Below, piece by piece: positions 17,827 to 26,641 of a stretch of DNA of 64,000 nt. The DNA is taken from assembly GCF_008830185.1 (NCBI RefSeq), contig NZ_WAGX01000007.1, positions 62,001 through 126,000 on the forward strand, given 5' to 3'. Below the pieces are notes generated by a model, which did not search any database, had not been told where the DNA came from, and saw only the letters and a program-made list of their open reading frames with translations. The translations under genes and the position numbers were made by a program. Positions within the stretch are counted from its first letter, which is position 1, and the number at the start of each line of letters is the position of its first letter. Origin of the DNA: Candidatus Galacturonatibacter soehngenii. Its GTDB lineage: Bacteria > Bacillota > Clostridia > Lachnospirales > Lachnospiraceae.

Positions 17827-20109
17827 ATGAAGAAAACAAGAAAGTATATTTTGCAGATAAAACAGCCTGTAACTTTTCGCAGGTTAGTTTTGTCTTTTTT
17901 ACTCATGCTAATTTTGCCCCTTATCGTTTTATTGGTAAATTATTTTCATTCCCGTCAGCTATTGCAGCAGGAAAATTTGAATTATCAAAATGCTGTATTA
18001 ATTCAGGCACAAAAGATGGTGGACAAACAATTGCAAAGCTTGCAGTTATTTACTATGGATATGTCCAATGATACAACTATTACTAACTTTTTAGAGGGTG
18101 ATAATTTAAGTGCCAGTGAGCTGAATTTTCAAATTTGGGAAATATCACAGCATATGAAAGGCTATAATGCACCATACAAAAATTTATTAGAAAGTATGGT
18201 TTATTCCGTAAAATATGATTATCTTATCAGTGCAGATTGGGCAGACTCAGGCGTTTCAAAAAAAATACAAAGACTCGAAACCGAAGAACTAAATCAGTTA
18301 TTACAACAATTCTTACAAGAACAACGCCAATATGGTCAATATCAGGTTTTGGAGGATAGTGCTGGTACGCGTGAGTTACTTATGCTTCACACGATTCCTC
18401 TATGGAGTACTGGCAAGGATGCCACAGGTACGATTTGCCTTAGGATAAATAAAAAAGCTCTATTGAGTAATGTAGAAGAAATGGAAGAATTAAAAAAGGG
18501 CCTTCTGTGTCTTTTAGATAAAAATGGGGAGCCCATTGCTAGTACAGGAACGAAAGAACTCCTTAACGCATTGCCGCAAGCATTAGAGATTAAAAGTGGA
18601 TTTTTAGACATAGCAGATGATTCCTACACAGTATCAACCATACCAAGTGAATTAAATGGTTGGACATATATATCCATTCAACCAGAGCATGCGTTATTAA
18701 ATAAATTGCAAACAACTCGTAATATCAGCCTTCTTATGATGGTAATTGTACTTTTGATTGGAGTTGCAAGTGCGGTGTTACTTTCAAGAAAAAATTATAA
18801 ACCTCTTGAAAAGCTGCTTCAATCTCTAAGAGAGCAATCCTTGTTACAAAAAGAGAGAGTGGATGCTGATGAGAATGAGTTTAGTTTAATTGAACGTTCT
18901 GTCGCAGATATGACCTGGTCTATGTCTGTGGTTCGGGAAACATTACATGAAGAACTCCCCCTAATAAGGGAGAACTTGTTAATGCAATTATTAAAAAATG
19001 CTGTAGTTGATTATGAAAGGTTTAAAGTTACACTTGAAAATATGGGTATCGTATTACCTTTTAGGAAGTTTTGCGTGGCTGTAGTACGATTGGTTACACA
19101 AGAAACAGATCAATTAGAAGAGCTGGCACTGTTCCAAGTGATACTAAAAGAACAGTTTTCGCATTTAATTCCAAAAGAGATTATGCATGCGACTGTAATT
19201 CCACATAGTAAATTAGTTGTACTAATCATGAATAGCGAAATAGAGGAATTGGAAAACCAAGTAGAAAAAGTAATGTTTGAGCTATGTGATGTAATGATAT
19301 CTGATTATTCTTATATGATAGCGATTTATGTTAGTCGTACAGTAACAGGAATTGATCAGGTTCCTTATGCTTATCATAATGCATTACATGCTTGTAGTAT
19401 ACAGTCACAAGGTGGAGTAGTCATGCTTAGGAATGAGCAAACAACCGCAAGACCAGTGCAAAGTTTAGATGAGATTAGTGCTCCCTTGCAAAATTATATT
19501 GCTACGGGTAATGAAGAAGAAGCATTGACATTACTTCGCCAACACTATCAAATCAATTTTGGACAAGGTAGTCATCCATTGCATATAGTCAGGGGGTATT
19601 TTATTGGTCTTTTAAATATCATTTTAGGTATTTGTCCAGCAGAAGAACAAGAGAAAATACTAATTGAAAATAATAATCCTTTAGAGCTTATTTTTGTTCA
19701 TGATACTTCACATCAAATGGAGATAACGGTAGAGACAGTCACCTCTCATGTTTGCAGAGTAATATTAAACAGCAAGAAAAGTCATGCCTCTTTTTTGACA
19801 GATCAAATTTTAGAATTTATTGAGCAAGAATTTTCTAACAATGATTTGACCCTCTCCTATGTAGCCGATCATTTTTATATAACAGCAAGCTATCTTTCTG
19901 CTTTTTTCAAAGAAAATGTAGGTGATACCTTTTTAAATTATTTGACTCGTTTACGAATTGAAAAATCAAAGGAGTTAATAAGAAATACGAACTTGACCAT
20001 GGCAGAGATTGCAGAAAAAGTAGGATATGCGAGTGGGAATACCTTTACTCGAATATTTAAAAAAGTGGAACATATTACCCCTACACAGTATCGTGAAAGC
20101 TCTTTATAA
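17827..20109 (+). CDS. membrane-bound AraC-family regulator of the GH3/Lpl locus
   Basis: 760 aa. Membrane helices lie near residues 22-42 and 297-318, with an extracellular sensor between them. The C-terminal AraC domain (about 660-758) has LTLSYVADHFYITASYLSAFFKE and MAEIAEKVGYASGNTFTRIFKK. It has the same plan as the regulator at 1478-3751 but clearly different sequence. It lies between the permease genes and the binding-protein gene of one importer and probably senses an external glycan or a loaded binding protein. A TATAAT at 17787 gives it its own promoter, without the shared paired element seen at its likely target genes. Activator role is inference. Confidence 0.9.
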   Translation: MKKTRKYILQIKQPVTFRRLVLSFLLMLILPLIVLLVNYFHSRQLLQQENLNYQNAVLIQAQKMVDKQLQSLQLFTMDMSNDTTITNFLEGDNLSASELNFQIWEISQHMKGYNAPYKNLLESMVYSVKYDYLISADWADSGVSKKIQRLETEELNQLLQQFLQEQRQYGQYQVLEDSAGTRELLMLHTIPLWSTGKDATGTICLRINKKALLSNVEEMEELKKGLLCLLDKNGEPIASTGTKELLNALPQALEIKSGFLDIADDSYTVSTIPSELNGWTYISIQPEHALLNKLQTTRNISLLMMVIVLLIGVASAVLLSRKNYKPLEKLLQSLREQSLLQKERVDADENEFSLIERSVADMTWSMSVVRETLHEELPLIRENLLMQLLKNAVVDYERFKVTLENMGIVLPFRKFCVAVVRLVTQETDQLEELALFQVILKEQFSHLIPKEIMHATVIPHSKLVVLIMNSEIEELENQVEKVMFELCDVMISDYSYMIAIYVSRTVTGIDQVPYAYHNALHACSIQSQGGVVMLRNEQTTARPVQSLDEISAPLQNYIATGNEEEALTLLRQHYQINFGQGSHPLHIVRGYFIGLLNIILGICPAEEQEKILIENNNPLELIFVHDTSHQMEITVETVTSHVCRVILNSKKSHASFLTDQILEFIEQEFSNNDLTLSYVADHFYITASYLSAFFKENVGDTFLNYLTRLRIEKSKELIRNTNLTMAEIAEKVGYASGNTFTRIFKKVEHITPTQYRESSL

Positions 20110-20138
20110 TGCATAAATCTGAATAGTTGCATAGGAAA

Positions 20139-20202
20139 AATAAAAATTGCATAACAACTCCGAAGTAACTTTTCGTGTATTTTCAAAAAGCGATGATAAA
20201 TC
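20139..20202 (+). promoter_or_regulatory. shared paired element, copy C (upstream of LplA-type binding protein)
   Basis: ATAAAAATTGCAT at 20139-20152 and TTTTCAAAAAGCGATGATAA at 20180-20199 resemble both boxes of copies A and B, although the boxes lie about seven bases closer together. The second box starts 121 bases before the start codon at 20302, the same distance as in copy B. The divergence of box 2 makes this copy less certain. Confidence 0.45.
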
Positions 20203-20301
20203 TAAAATATTGAAGATATACAAAATGGTTTAACAATATCATAATTAACTTACCAAACAGGAAAGACCTATTTGAGGTAAAAAGTAAAAAGGAGAGATAA
20301 C

Positions 20302-21975
20302 ATGAAAAAGAGAAGTAGTATTTTGGGGAAGCGTGTTCTTACACTTATGATGACAGGTATAATGTGCACATCATTATTGGCTGGTTGTGGTAGTGAGAAT
20401 AAAAAAAGTAGTACAGAAAGTAACACGACAAGCGATGTGGCAGCTACGGATGAAACAAAAAAAGAGGAAGAAATCGAGGTTGTTAAAGCAACTTACCCTC
20501 TAAGAACGGATGATACAACGCTTACTGTTTACTTACGTGATTCTAGTTCAGGCGTTGTAGGTAACTGGGGAGATATCGAAGCATTTAAGATGGCAATGGA
20601 AAAATTAGGAGTCACTCTTAAATTTATTCATCCAGCAGTTGGAAGTGAGGCGGATCAATTCAACTTAATGATTGCGTCAAATGAATATCCAGATATTATT
20701 TTATGGGATTATTCAACAACTCCTATGGGCATGGAGCAGTTAGTAAATGAAGGTGTACTAATTGATATGGATCAATATATTCGCCAGTATGCACCAAATT
20801 ATTTAAACGTATTAAAAGGAAATGAAGAATACGCAAAAGAAGCAACTTCTGATAGCGGGCATTACCTTGGTATGTATTCATTTGCATCAAGCTATCCTGT
20901 TTCTGGTGGACCGACTCTTCGCGGGGATTTATTAAAGAAAAATAATCTTGAAGTACCAGTAACAGTGGATGACTGGACTAATGTTATGACCAAATTAAAA
21001 GAGAGTGGAGATACAAAGTATCCATTAACATCTGGTAAGGGACGTGACGGTAGCGTTTTATTTGATCTTATTTTACCAGCATATAAAACCTCAAATGGTT
21101 TTTGTTTAGATGAAACAGGTAATGTTGTATATGGACCATCTACAGAAAACTTTAAAGAATATCTTACAAAATTAAATGAATGGTATAATGCCGAACTAAT
21201 CGATCCAGAATTTATGTCTAATGATGGAAAAAGTATGAATGCAAAGTTGGCAGATGGAACTTGTGTAGCTGGAAGCTTACAGTTGAATTATCACATTGCT
21301 AACATTACAAATACTGCACGTCAAACAAACCCAGAATTTGAGTTTGAAGGAACCACATGGCCAACACTTAATAAAGGTGACAAACCTTCATTCCCAATTG
21401 GAAATGGAACCTATTATTCTGGATTACAGGCTACTGTAACTAGTGCATGTAAAGATCCAGTTTTAGCAACACAAGTATTAGACTACTTCTACTCAGAAGA
21501 GGGTAATGATTTAGTTTGTTGGGGTATTGAAGGAAAGAGTTATACGAAAGCGGCTGATGGAACTAAGACATATACAGATGGGATTATGAAAAATGCAGAT
21601 GGAAAAACACCTCAGGAAGCAATTTTACAATATGCAATTCCTACCTATGCTTTTTCAAATATTATTTTATTAGATTCTTATTTGCCAATGGTTACAAGTT
21701 TACCAGAACAAAATGTTGCACGTGAGCGTTGGTTAGATGCTGATACAGGAGTAAATATGCCTCGTGTAACAGTTGCTCCTGAAGTACAAAATGAATTCAA
21801 CACGATTATGAATCAAATAAATACATACCAACAGGAAATGTATATTGGTTTTATCACTGGTCAAGCTAACTTGAATTCTGATTGGGAGACTTATGTTGAT
21901 ACCTTAAAAGGTATGGGAATAGATACAGCAACTCAATATAAGCAAGAAGCTTATATCTTGTATCAGTCTCGCTAA
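20302..21975 (+). CDS. carbohydrate ABC importer binding lipoprotein, LplA/YtcQ family
   Basis: 557 aa. Lipoprotein signal peptide with lipobox LAGC, then a Ser/Thr/Glu-rich linker. The mature domain shows IASNEYPDIILWDY and the long tail around QQEMYIGFITGQANLNSDWETYVDTLKGMG, typical of LplA-type (family 1) binding proteins. It is the extracellular receptor for the LplB/LplC channel encoded upstream at 15811-17676. AAAGGAGAG precedes the ATG. The ligand is unknown but should match the enzymes downstream. Confidence 0.92.
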   Translation: MKKRSSILGKRVLTLMMTGIMCTSLLAGCGSENKKSSTESNTTSDVAATDETKKEEEIEVVKATYPLRTDDTTLTVYLRDSSSGVVGNWGDIEAFKMAMEKLGVTLKFIHPAVGSEADQFNLMIASNEYPDIILWDYSTTPMGMEQLVNEGVLIDMDQYIRQYAPNYLNVLKGNEEYAKEATSDSGHYLGMYSFASSYPVSGGPTLRGDLLKKNNLEVPVTVDDWTNVMTKLKESGDTKYPLTSGKGRDGSVLFDLILPAYKTSNGFCLDETGNVVYGPSTENFKEYLTKLNEWYNAELIDPEFMSNDGKSMNAKLADGTCVAGSLQLNYHIANITNTARQTNPEFEFEGTTWPTLNKGDKPSFPIGNGTYYSGLQATVTSACKDPVLATQVLDYFYSEEGNDLVCWGIEGKSYTKAADGTKTYTDGIMKNADGKTPQEAILQYAIPTYAFSNIILLDSYLPMVTSLPEQNVARERWLDADTGVNMPRVTVAPEVQNEFNTIMNQINTYQQEMYIGFITGQANLNSDWETYVDTLKGMGIDTATQYKQEAYILYQSR

Positions 21976-21991
21976 TTGATAGCAATCCCAA

Positions 21992-22030
21992 AAAGCGTCC
22001 ACAGACGAAATTTTGTGGGCGCTTCTTTCA
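21992..22030 (+). terminator. rho-independent terminator after binding-protein gene
   Basis: AAGCG-T-CCACA pairs with TGTGG-G-CGCTT, followed by the weak run CTTTC. It probably allows some read-through into the GH2 gene, for which no strong separate promoter is obvious. Confidence 0.65.
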
Positions 22031-22103
22031 TAAGAAAATAAAATAATAGTTGTAATTTCAATTGATATATGAAGTAATTACATTTGACTTTAAGGAGGTT
22101 TCA

Positions 22104-24308
22104 ATGCGAAACATTAATAAATTAGACATCGGATGGGAATTTTCACCATGTACTTTAAACAACGAAGGGATTCCACAAGCAGATAATTGGAATGAGGTAG
22201 TTTTACCACATGTATGGAACAAGGAAGAACCAAAGGAGGAAGGAGCAGTCCTTTATCGTTATTATCTAGATATTGACAAGTTAAGTGATGACGACTTATA
22301 TTTTCTAGACTTTGGTGCAGTCGCAGGGGTTTGTACTGCATGGCTAAATGGAATTATGATAGGAACTCATCGTGGTGGTTATTCGCGATTTCGGTTTCCA
22401 CTTTCTACTGCTATAAAAGAGGGGAAAAACGAATTGTTTGTTTTAGCAGATAATACTCGCTATAGTGATATTGCTCCTTTGGGTGGTGATTTTAACAATT
22501 ATGGTGGGATTTATCGCTCTGTAGAATTAATTCGTACAAATACTGCACATTTTGATTTGCTCTATTACGGAACCTCAGGTTTGTTTCTTACGCCTGATAC
22601 AAATGGTAGGGTACAAGTAAACTCTCGTCTTGTAGGAATTCAAAATAGCATGCAAGTAGAGTACACGATTTTAGATAATGATTCTATTGTAGCACAAACG
22701 ATTTGTTCGGTAGACAATACGAAAGCTACTATGGTGGTGGAAAATCCCCATCTTTGGAATGGAAAAGAGGATCCTTATTTATATACCTGTAAAGCAAGAT
22801 TACTAGATAACCATAATTGCCTTGATGAAGTTAGTGTAACGTTTGGATTTCGATCCATGGAACTATCATCAGAACATGGATTTTCACTAAATGGCAAACA
22901 TATGGTAATATGCGGTGTGGCAAAGCATCAAGATTATGAAGGAGTAGGCTGTGCAACTACCAAAGAACAAATGGATAAGGATATGGCGTTAATCAAAGAG
23001 ATTGGCGCAAATGCAGTTCGACTTTCTCATTATCAGCATCCTGATTATTTCTATGACTTGTGTGACAGAGAGGGTATGATTGTGTGGGCAGAGATTCCAA
23101 TGCTTGGAATGCCAGATGGTAATGATGGAGTCGTAGATAATGCAAAGTCGCAACTAACAGAACTTATTTTACAATGCAGTCATCATCCTTCTATTATTTG
23201 CTGGGGCATACAAAATGAAATTGCCATGATGGGTGAGAGCCTTGAGATGTACAGAAAAACGCAAGAGTTGAATGATCTAGTAAAAGAGCTAGATAACACG
23301 CGCCTGACAGCAAGTGCAAATTTATATTGTGTTAAAAATAAGAGTCAGCTAAACTATATTACTGATATGTTGGGCTACAATATCTATTTTGGATGGTATT
23401 ACGATGAAATGGAAGATTACAATTCATTTTTTGATAAATTTCATGCGGACAATCCACAGGTTTCGCTGGGGGTATCTGAATATGGCGTAGATTGCTCTGT
23501 CACACTTCATGCGACAGAACCAAAGCGAAAGGATTATTCGGAGGAATTTCAATGTTTATATCATGAGACTGTTTATCCGATGATACGCAATCGTTCTTGG
23601 TTATGGGGAAGCTTTGTCTGGAATATGTTTGATTTTGGTAGTAGCATTCGAGATGAGGGTGGTGTGAAAGGAAAAAACTGTAAAGGACTTGTAACCTTTG
23701 ATCGTAAAATAAAGAAAGATTCCTTTTATTACTACAAAGCGTGGTGGAGTCAGGAAGAATTTGTTCATGTGGCAGGCCGTCGCTTTGTCAACCGTTGTGG
23801 AGACACTACCGTAATTAAAGTATATTCCAATCAACCAGAAGTTACATTAGAAGTAAATGGAAAGATATTTGGGACTTTATCGGGAAAAAGAGTGTTTGAA
23901 TTTGAGCAAGTGCCAATGAATCAAGGTGAAAATCGTATTCGCGTTTTTGCAGGAGCTGTGGAGGATGAAATTACTCTAATAGGAGTAAGTCAACCAGATG
24001 AAAGCTACATTTATCATGATCCTAATCCAGAGTTTAATGTAAAAAACTGGTTTACAATGGGACAGAGCAAGGAAGATTTGTTTCCAGAAGACTATTATTC
24101 TATTATGGATGAAATGGGTACTTTATCTGCAAATCAAGAGGTATGGACACTTTTGGAGCGGGAAGTACCACAAGTTACAAGCAATCCACGAGCAAAAACT
24201 ATGCCATCCATTACATTATTACGTGTGATTAATCGTATGAGTGGACAATTTGAAGAAGAATTTATCAAACAGCTTAATCTTAAATTGAATCAAATTCCTA
24301 AAAATTGA
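22104..24308 (+). CDS. glycoside hydrolase family 2 (beta-galactosidase/beta-glucuronidase type)
   Basis: 734 aa from ATG 22104, six bases after AAGGAGG; an in-frame ATG at 22062 lacks a site. The order is a jelly-roll N-domain (1-145), an Ig-like domain (about 150-255), a (beta/alpha)8 domain (about 260-560) and a C-terminal extension. The acid/base is E372 in GIQNE and the nucleophile is E459 in GVSEYG. There is no signal peptide, so it works on imported oligosaccharides. The family includes galactosidases, glucuronidases and others, and I cannot choose among them. It forms a tight operon with the esterase and amidohydrolase downstream. Confidence 0.87.
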   Translation: MRNINKLDIGWEFSPCTLNNEGIPQADNWNEVVLPHVWNKEEPKEEGAVLYRYYLDIDKLSDDDLYFLDFGAVAGVCTAWLNGIMIGTHRGGYSRFRFPLSTAIKEGKNELFVLADNTRYSDIAPLGGDFNNYGGIYRSVELIRTNTAHFDLLYYGTSGLFLTPDTNGRVQVNSRLVGIQNSMQVEYTILDNDSIVAQTICSVDNTKATMVVENPHLWNGKEDPYLYTCKARLLDNHNCLDEVSVTFGFRSMELSSEHGFSLNGKHMVICGVAKHQDYEGVGCATTKEQMDKDMALIKEIGANAVRLSHYQHPDYFYDLCDREGMIVWAEIPMLGMPDGNDGVVDNAKSQLTELILQCSHHPSIICWGIQNEIAMMGESLEMYRKTQELNDLVKELDNTRLTASANLYCVKNKSQLNYITDMLGYNIYFGWYYDEMEDYNSFFDKFHADNPQVSLGVSEYGVDCSVTLHATEPKRKDYSEEFQCLYHETVYPMIRNRSWLWGSFVWNMFDFGSSIRDEGGVKGKNCKGLVTFDRKIKKDSFYYYKAWWSQEEFVHVAGRRFVNRCGDTTVIKVYSNQPEVTLEVNGKIFGTLSGKRVFEFEQVPMNQGENRIRVFAGAVEDEITLIGVSQPDESYIYHDPNPEFNVKNWFTMGQSKEDLFPEDYYSIMDEMGTLSANQEVWTLLEREVPQVTSNPRAKTMPSITLLRVINRMSGQFEEEFIKQLNLKLNQIPKN

Positions 24309-24329
24309 GGAGGAGTGAGGACTGTGGAA

Positions 24330-25676
24330 ATGAATGAAATATTATATTCCACTCCATGTGGAATGATAAAAGGTACTTTGGCTAGACAATCAGGAGCAGT
24401 TGCTTTTAAAGGAATTCGTTATGCTAGAGCCAAACGTTGGCAATATCCAGAGGTAGTAACAAAATGGGAGGGTACTTATGATGCTACCCATTATGGTCCT
24501 TGTGCATTGCAACAAAGAGCTTATATGCCTGAAACGGCAACAGGTCGTGTGTTTTACTATCATGAATTTCGCGAAAATGCAACATTTACATATGACGAGG
24601 ACTGTCAGTATCTAAATGTGTTTGCACCAAAGGATATAAAAAATGCACCTGTTATTGTATATATTCATGGTGGGGCATTGCTAGGAGGAAGCAGCGATGA
24701 ACTTTGTTTTGATGAACCTGTTTGGACGAGAGATGGGGTTGTTGCAGTTACAATAAACTATCGACTTGGACCGTTAGGGTTTGCGTGCTTTGAAGAACTA
24801 GCAGCAGTTGATGGACACACAGGAAACTATGGATTATATGATCAGTTAGCAGCGCTTCAATGGGTACATAATAATATTGCTTCATTTGGCGGTAATCCAG
24901 ATAACATAACCATCATGGGACAAAGTGCTGGAGCAATGAGCGTACAGCATATAATTTCTAGTCCACTTGCAAAAAGACTCGTACATAAGGCAGTACTTTC
25001 TAGTGGTGGTGGTAGAGGAAGAATGTTTGGAAAGGAATATTCTATGGAGCACTTTTATCCGTTTTGGAAGGAAGTAATGAGACGTGCCAAAGCGGATAGC
25101 TTGGAAGATTTGCGTACAATGGATGCAAAAAATATATTTGATGCTTTTGGCAGTTTATTAGGAGAAAACTTTGCAAAGAATCGTGAAGCCTGCAATTTTG
25201 TTGTGGATGGTGCAGCTATGCCATTTTCCATTCATGAAGTGGCGGATAAGAGATTGTATATGGACATTCCTTATATGATTGGTTCAAATAGTGAAGATAT
25301 GGATCCAAGTTCCATGAACTTAGACGCACAAGAATGGGCACAGGAGCAAAAGACACCTTCATATGCTTATTTATTTAGTCGTCAGCTTCCAGGGGATACA
25401 GCAGGAGCCTTTCACAGTGCTGATTTATGGTATTGGTTTGGTACACTGAATCGTTGCTGGCGTCCGTTTACGGAATATGACAAACAACTTTCAGAAAAGA
25501 TGGAAAAGTATTTAACTAATTTTGCTGCTACGGGTGATCCAAATGGGGACGATTTACCTAAGTGGGAAGTAGCCAAAAGTAGCCGCTCTCTTCTTCTTCT
25601 TGGCGACACAAGAATTAATATGGAAAAAGTAGAACCAAGTAGCTTGACGAAAGAGGCCAAAGTTAAAGGTTGGTGA
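24330..25676 (+). CDS. type-B carboxylesterase (alpha/beta hydrolase)
   Basis: 448 aa from ATG 24330. GTG at 24315 or 24324 are alternatives with a cramped ribosome site, so the start is uncertain by five codons. The family marks are DEDCQYLNVF, the oxyanion loop YIHGGALLGGS, the catalytic serine in GQSAGA, an acidic residue near GSNSEDMD and a histidine in FHSADLWYWFG. It is cytoplasmic and slightly shorter than the usual 500 residues. Encoded between a GH2 and an amidohydrolase, it probably removes an acyl group (acetyl or aromatic ester) from imported oligosaccharide; that is inference. Confidence 0.85.
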   Translation: MNEILYSTPCGMIKGTLARQSGAVAFKGIRYARAKRWQYPEVVTKWEGTYDATHYGPCALQQRAYMPETATGRVFYYHEFRENATFTYDEDCQYLNVFAPKDIKNAPVIVYIHGGALLGGSSDELCFDEPVWTRDGVVAVTINYRLGPLGFACFEELAAVDGHTGNYGLYDQLAALQWVHNNIASFGGNPDNITIMGQSAGAMSVQHIISSPLAKRLVHKAVLSSGGGRGRMFGKEYSMEHFYPFWKEVMRRAKADSLEDLRTMDAKNIFDAFGSLLGENFAKNREACNFVVDGAAMPFSIHEVADKRLYMDIPYMIGSNSEDMDPSSMNLDAQEWAQEQKTPSYAYLFSRQLPGDTAGAFHSADLWYWFGTLNRCWRPFTEYDKQLSEKMEKYLTNFAATGDPNGDDLPKWEVAKSSRSLLLLGDTRINMEKVEPSSLTKEAKVKGW

Positions 25677-25682
25677 TTCGAT

Positions 25683-26585
25683 ATGAATAAAGACTTAAAG
25701 GTAGATTTACATGTTCATTGTGCGCTCAAACGAAAAGAAACAGGACGTGTATCACCACGTAATCCTTTGGACTGTTATGTTGCTGATGACAAGGAGCTAA
25801 GAGCTCACCTAGAGTTGCAGGGAATTGGGAAAGCCGTCCTTATGAGTAGTGGTGAGGGGAAAATAGTAAAGAAGGGGTTTGGAACAAATGAGGAATGTGC
25901 TGCAATTGTACAAAAACAGCCCGACTTTTTTGCATGGATGTGTAATTTGGATCCCGTAGATCCACTAACCGTTTATGAACGCATGTTACGTTTGAAAGAG
26001 CAAGGTGCCATAGGTGTAGGAGAATTATCGGTGAATGAATGGATGGATAGTCCATTTTTAACAGAAGTGTTTGCCTCGGCAGAAAAGTTAGACTTACCAG
26101 TTACGATACATATGAGTCCAGAACCTGGTTATGAATATGGAGTCTGTGACCACGCGGGACTACCACTTTTAGAACAAACCCTAAAGCAGTTTCCAAAACT
26201 AAAAATTTTAGGTCATAGTCAGTTATTCTGGCTTGAAATTTCTTCGGATTGTCCGAAAGAAGGAAATCAAAATCGTACGGCTATGGGAAGAGGCCCGATA
26301 CAGCCAGGAGGTCGCTTAGAACAATTATTTCGAAATTATCCTAACTTATATGGTGATTTGTCAGGTTATAGTGGCAGCTGTGCTATGCTACGAGATGAAG
26401 CTTATGGACTTAAGTTTATGGAAGAATTTTCAGATCGATTATTTTTTGCAACTGATACAGTCAATAAACAACAAACGTTTCCTTTCGGGGTTTATATCGA
26501 TAAGGCCTATATGGAAGGCAGATTGCGTGAGGTTACATATAAAAATATATGCTATCAAAATGCAAAAAGAATTTTTAATATGTAA
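25683..26585 (+). CDS. amidohydrolase-family TIM-barrel metal hydrolase
   Basis: 300 aa. Metal-binding DLHVH lies at residues 8-12, with further histidines in TIHMS and LGHSQ and an aspartate in FATDTV, the pattern of Amidohydrolase_2-type enzymes (lactonases, decarboxylases, hydrolases). It starts six bases after the esterase stop codon, in one transcript. A lactonase or decarboxylase role in processing the released sugar or its ester partner is possible; no substrate can be named. Confidence 0.78.
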   Translation: MNKDLKVDLHVHCALKRKETGRVSPRNPLDCYVADDKELRAHLELQGIGKAVLMSSGEGKIVKKGFGTNEECAAIVQKQPDFFAWMCNLDPVDPLTVYERMLRLKEQGAIGVGELSVNEWMDSPFLTEVFASAEKLDLPVTIHMSPEPGYEYGVCDHAGLPLLEQTLKQFPKLKILGHSQLFWLEISSDCPKEGNQNRTAMGRGPIQPGGRLEQLFRNYPNLYGDLSGYSGSCAMLRDEAYGLKFMEEFSDRLFFATDTVNKQQTFPFGVYIDKAYMEGRLREVTYKNICYQNAKRIFNM

Positions 26586-26603
26586 GAAGAAAAGTGGTAG
26601 TTG

Positions 26604-26641
26604 TAATATAAAAGAGTGGCGAAATGCCACTCTTTTATATT
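26604..26641. terminator. bidirectional terminator with perfect 17-bp stem
   Basis: The stem 26604-26620 pairs perfectly with 26625-26641 around a GAAA tetraloop, flanked by A- and T-rich arms. The stop codon of the minus-strand aminotransferase gene (26635-26637) lies inside the stem, so the terminator also encodes the last residues of that protein. Confidence 0.9.

Noticed and set aside
17808-18071. 87-codon plus-strand ORF at the start of the AraC gene
   Set aside because: It overlaps the AraC N-terminus in another frame. The AraC frame has the membrane helix and the correct ribosome site.
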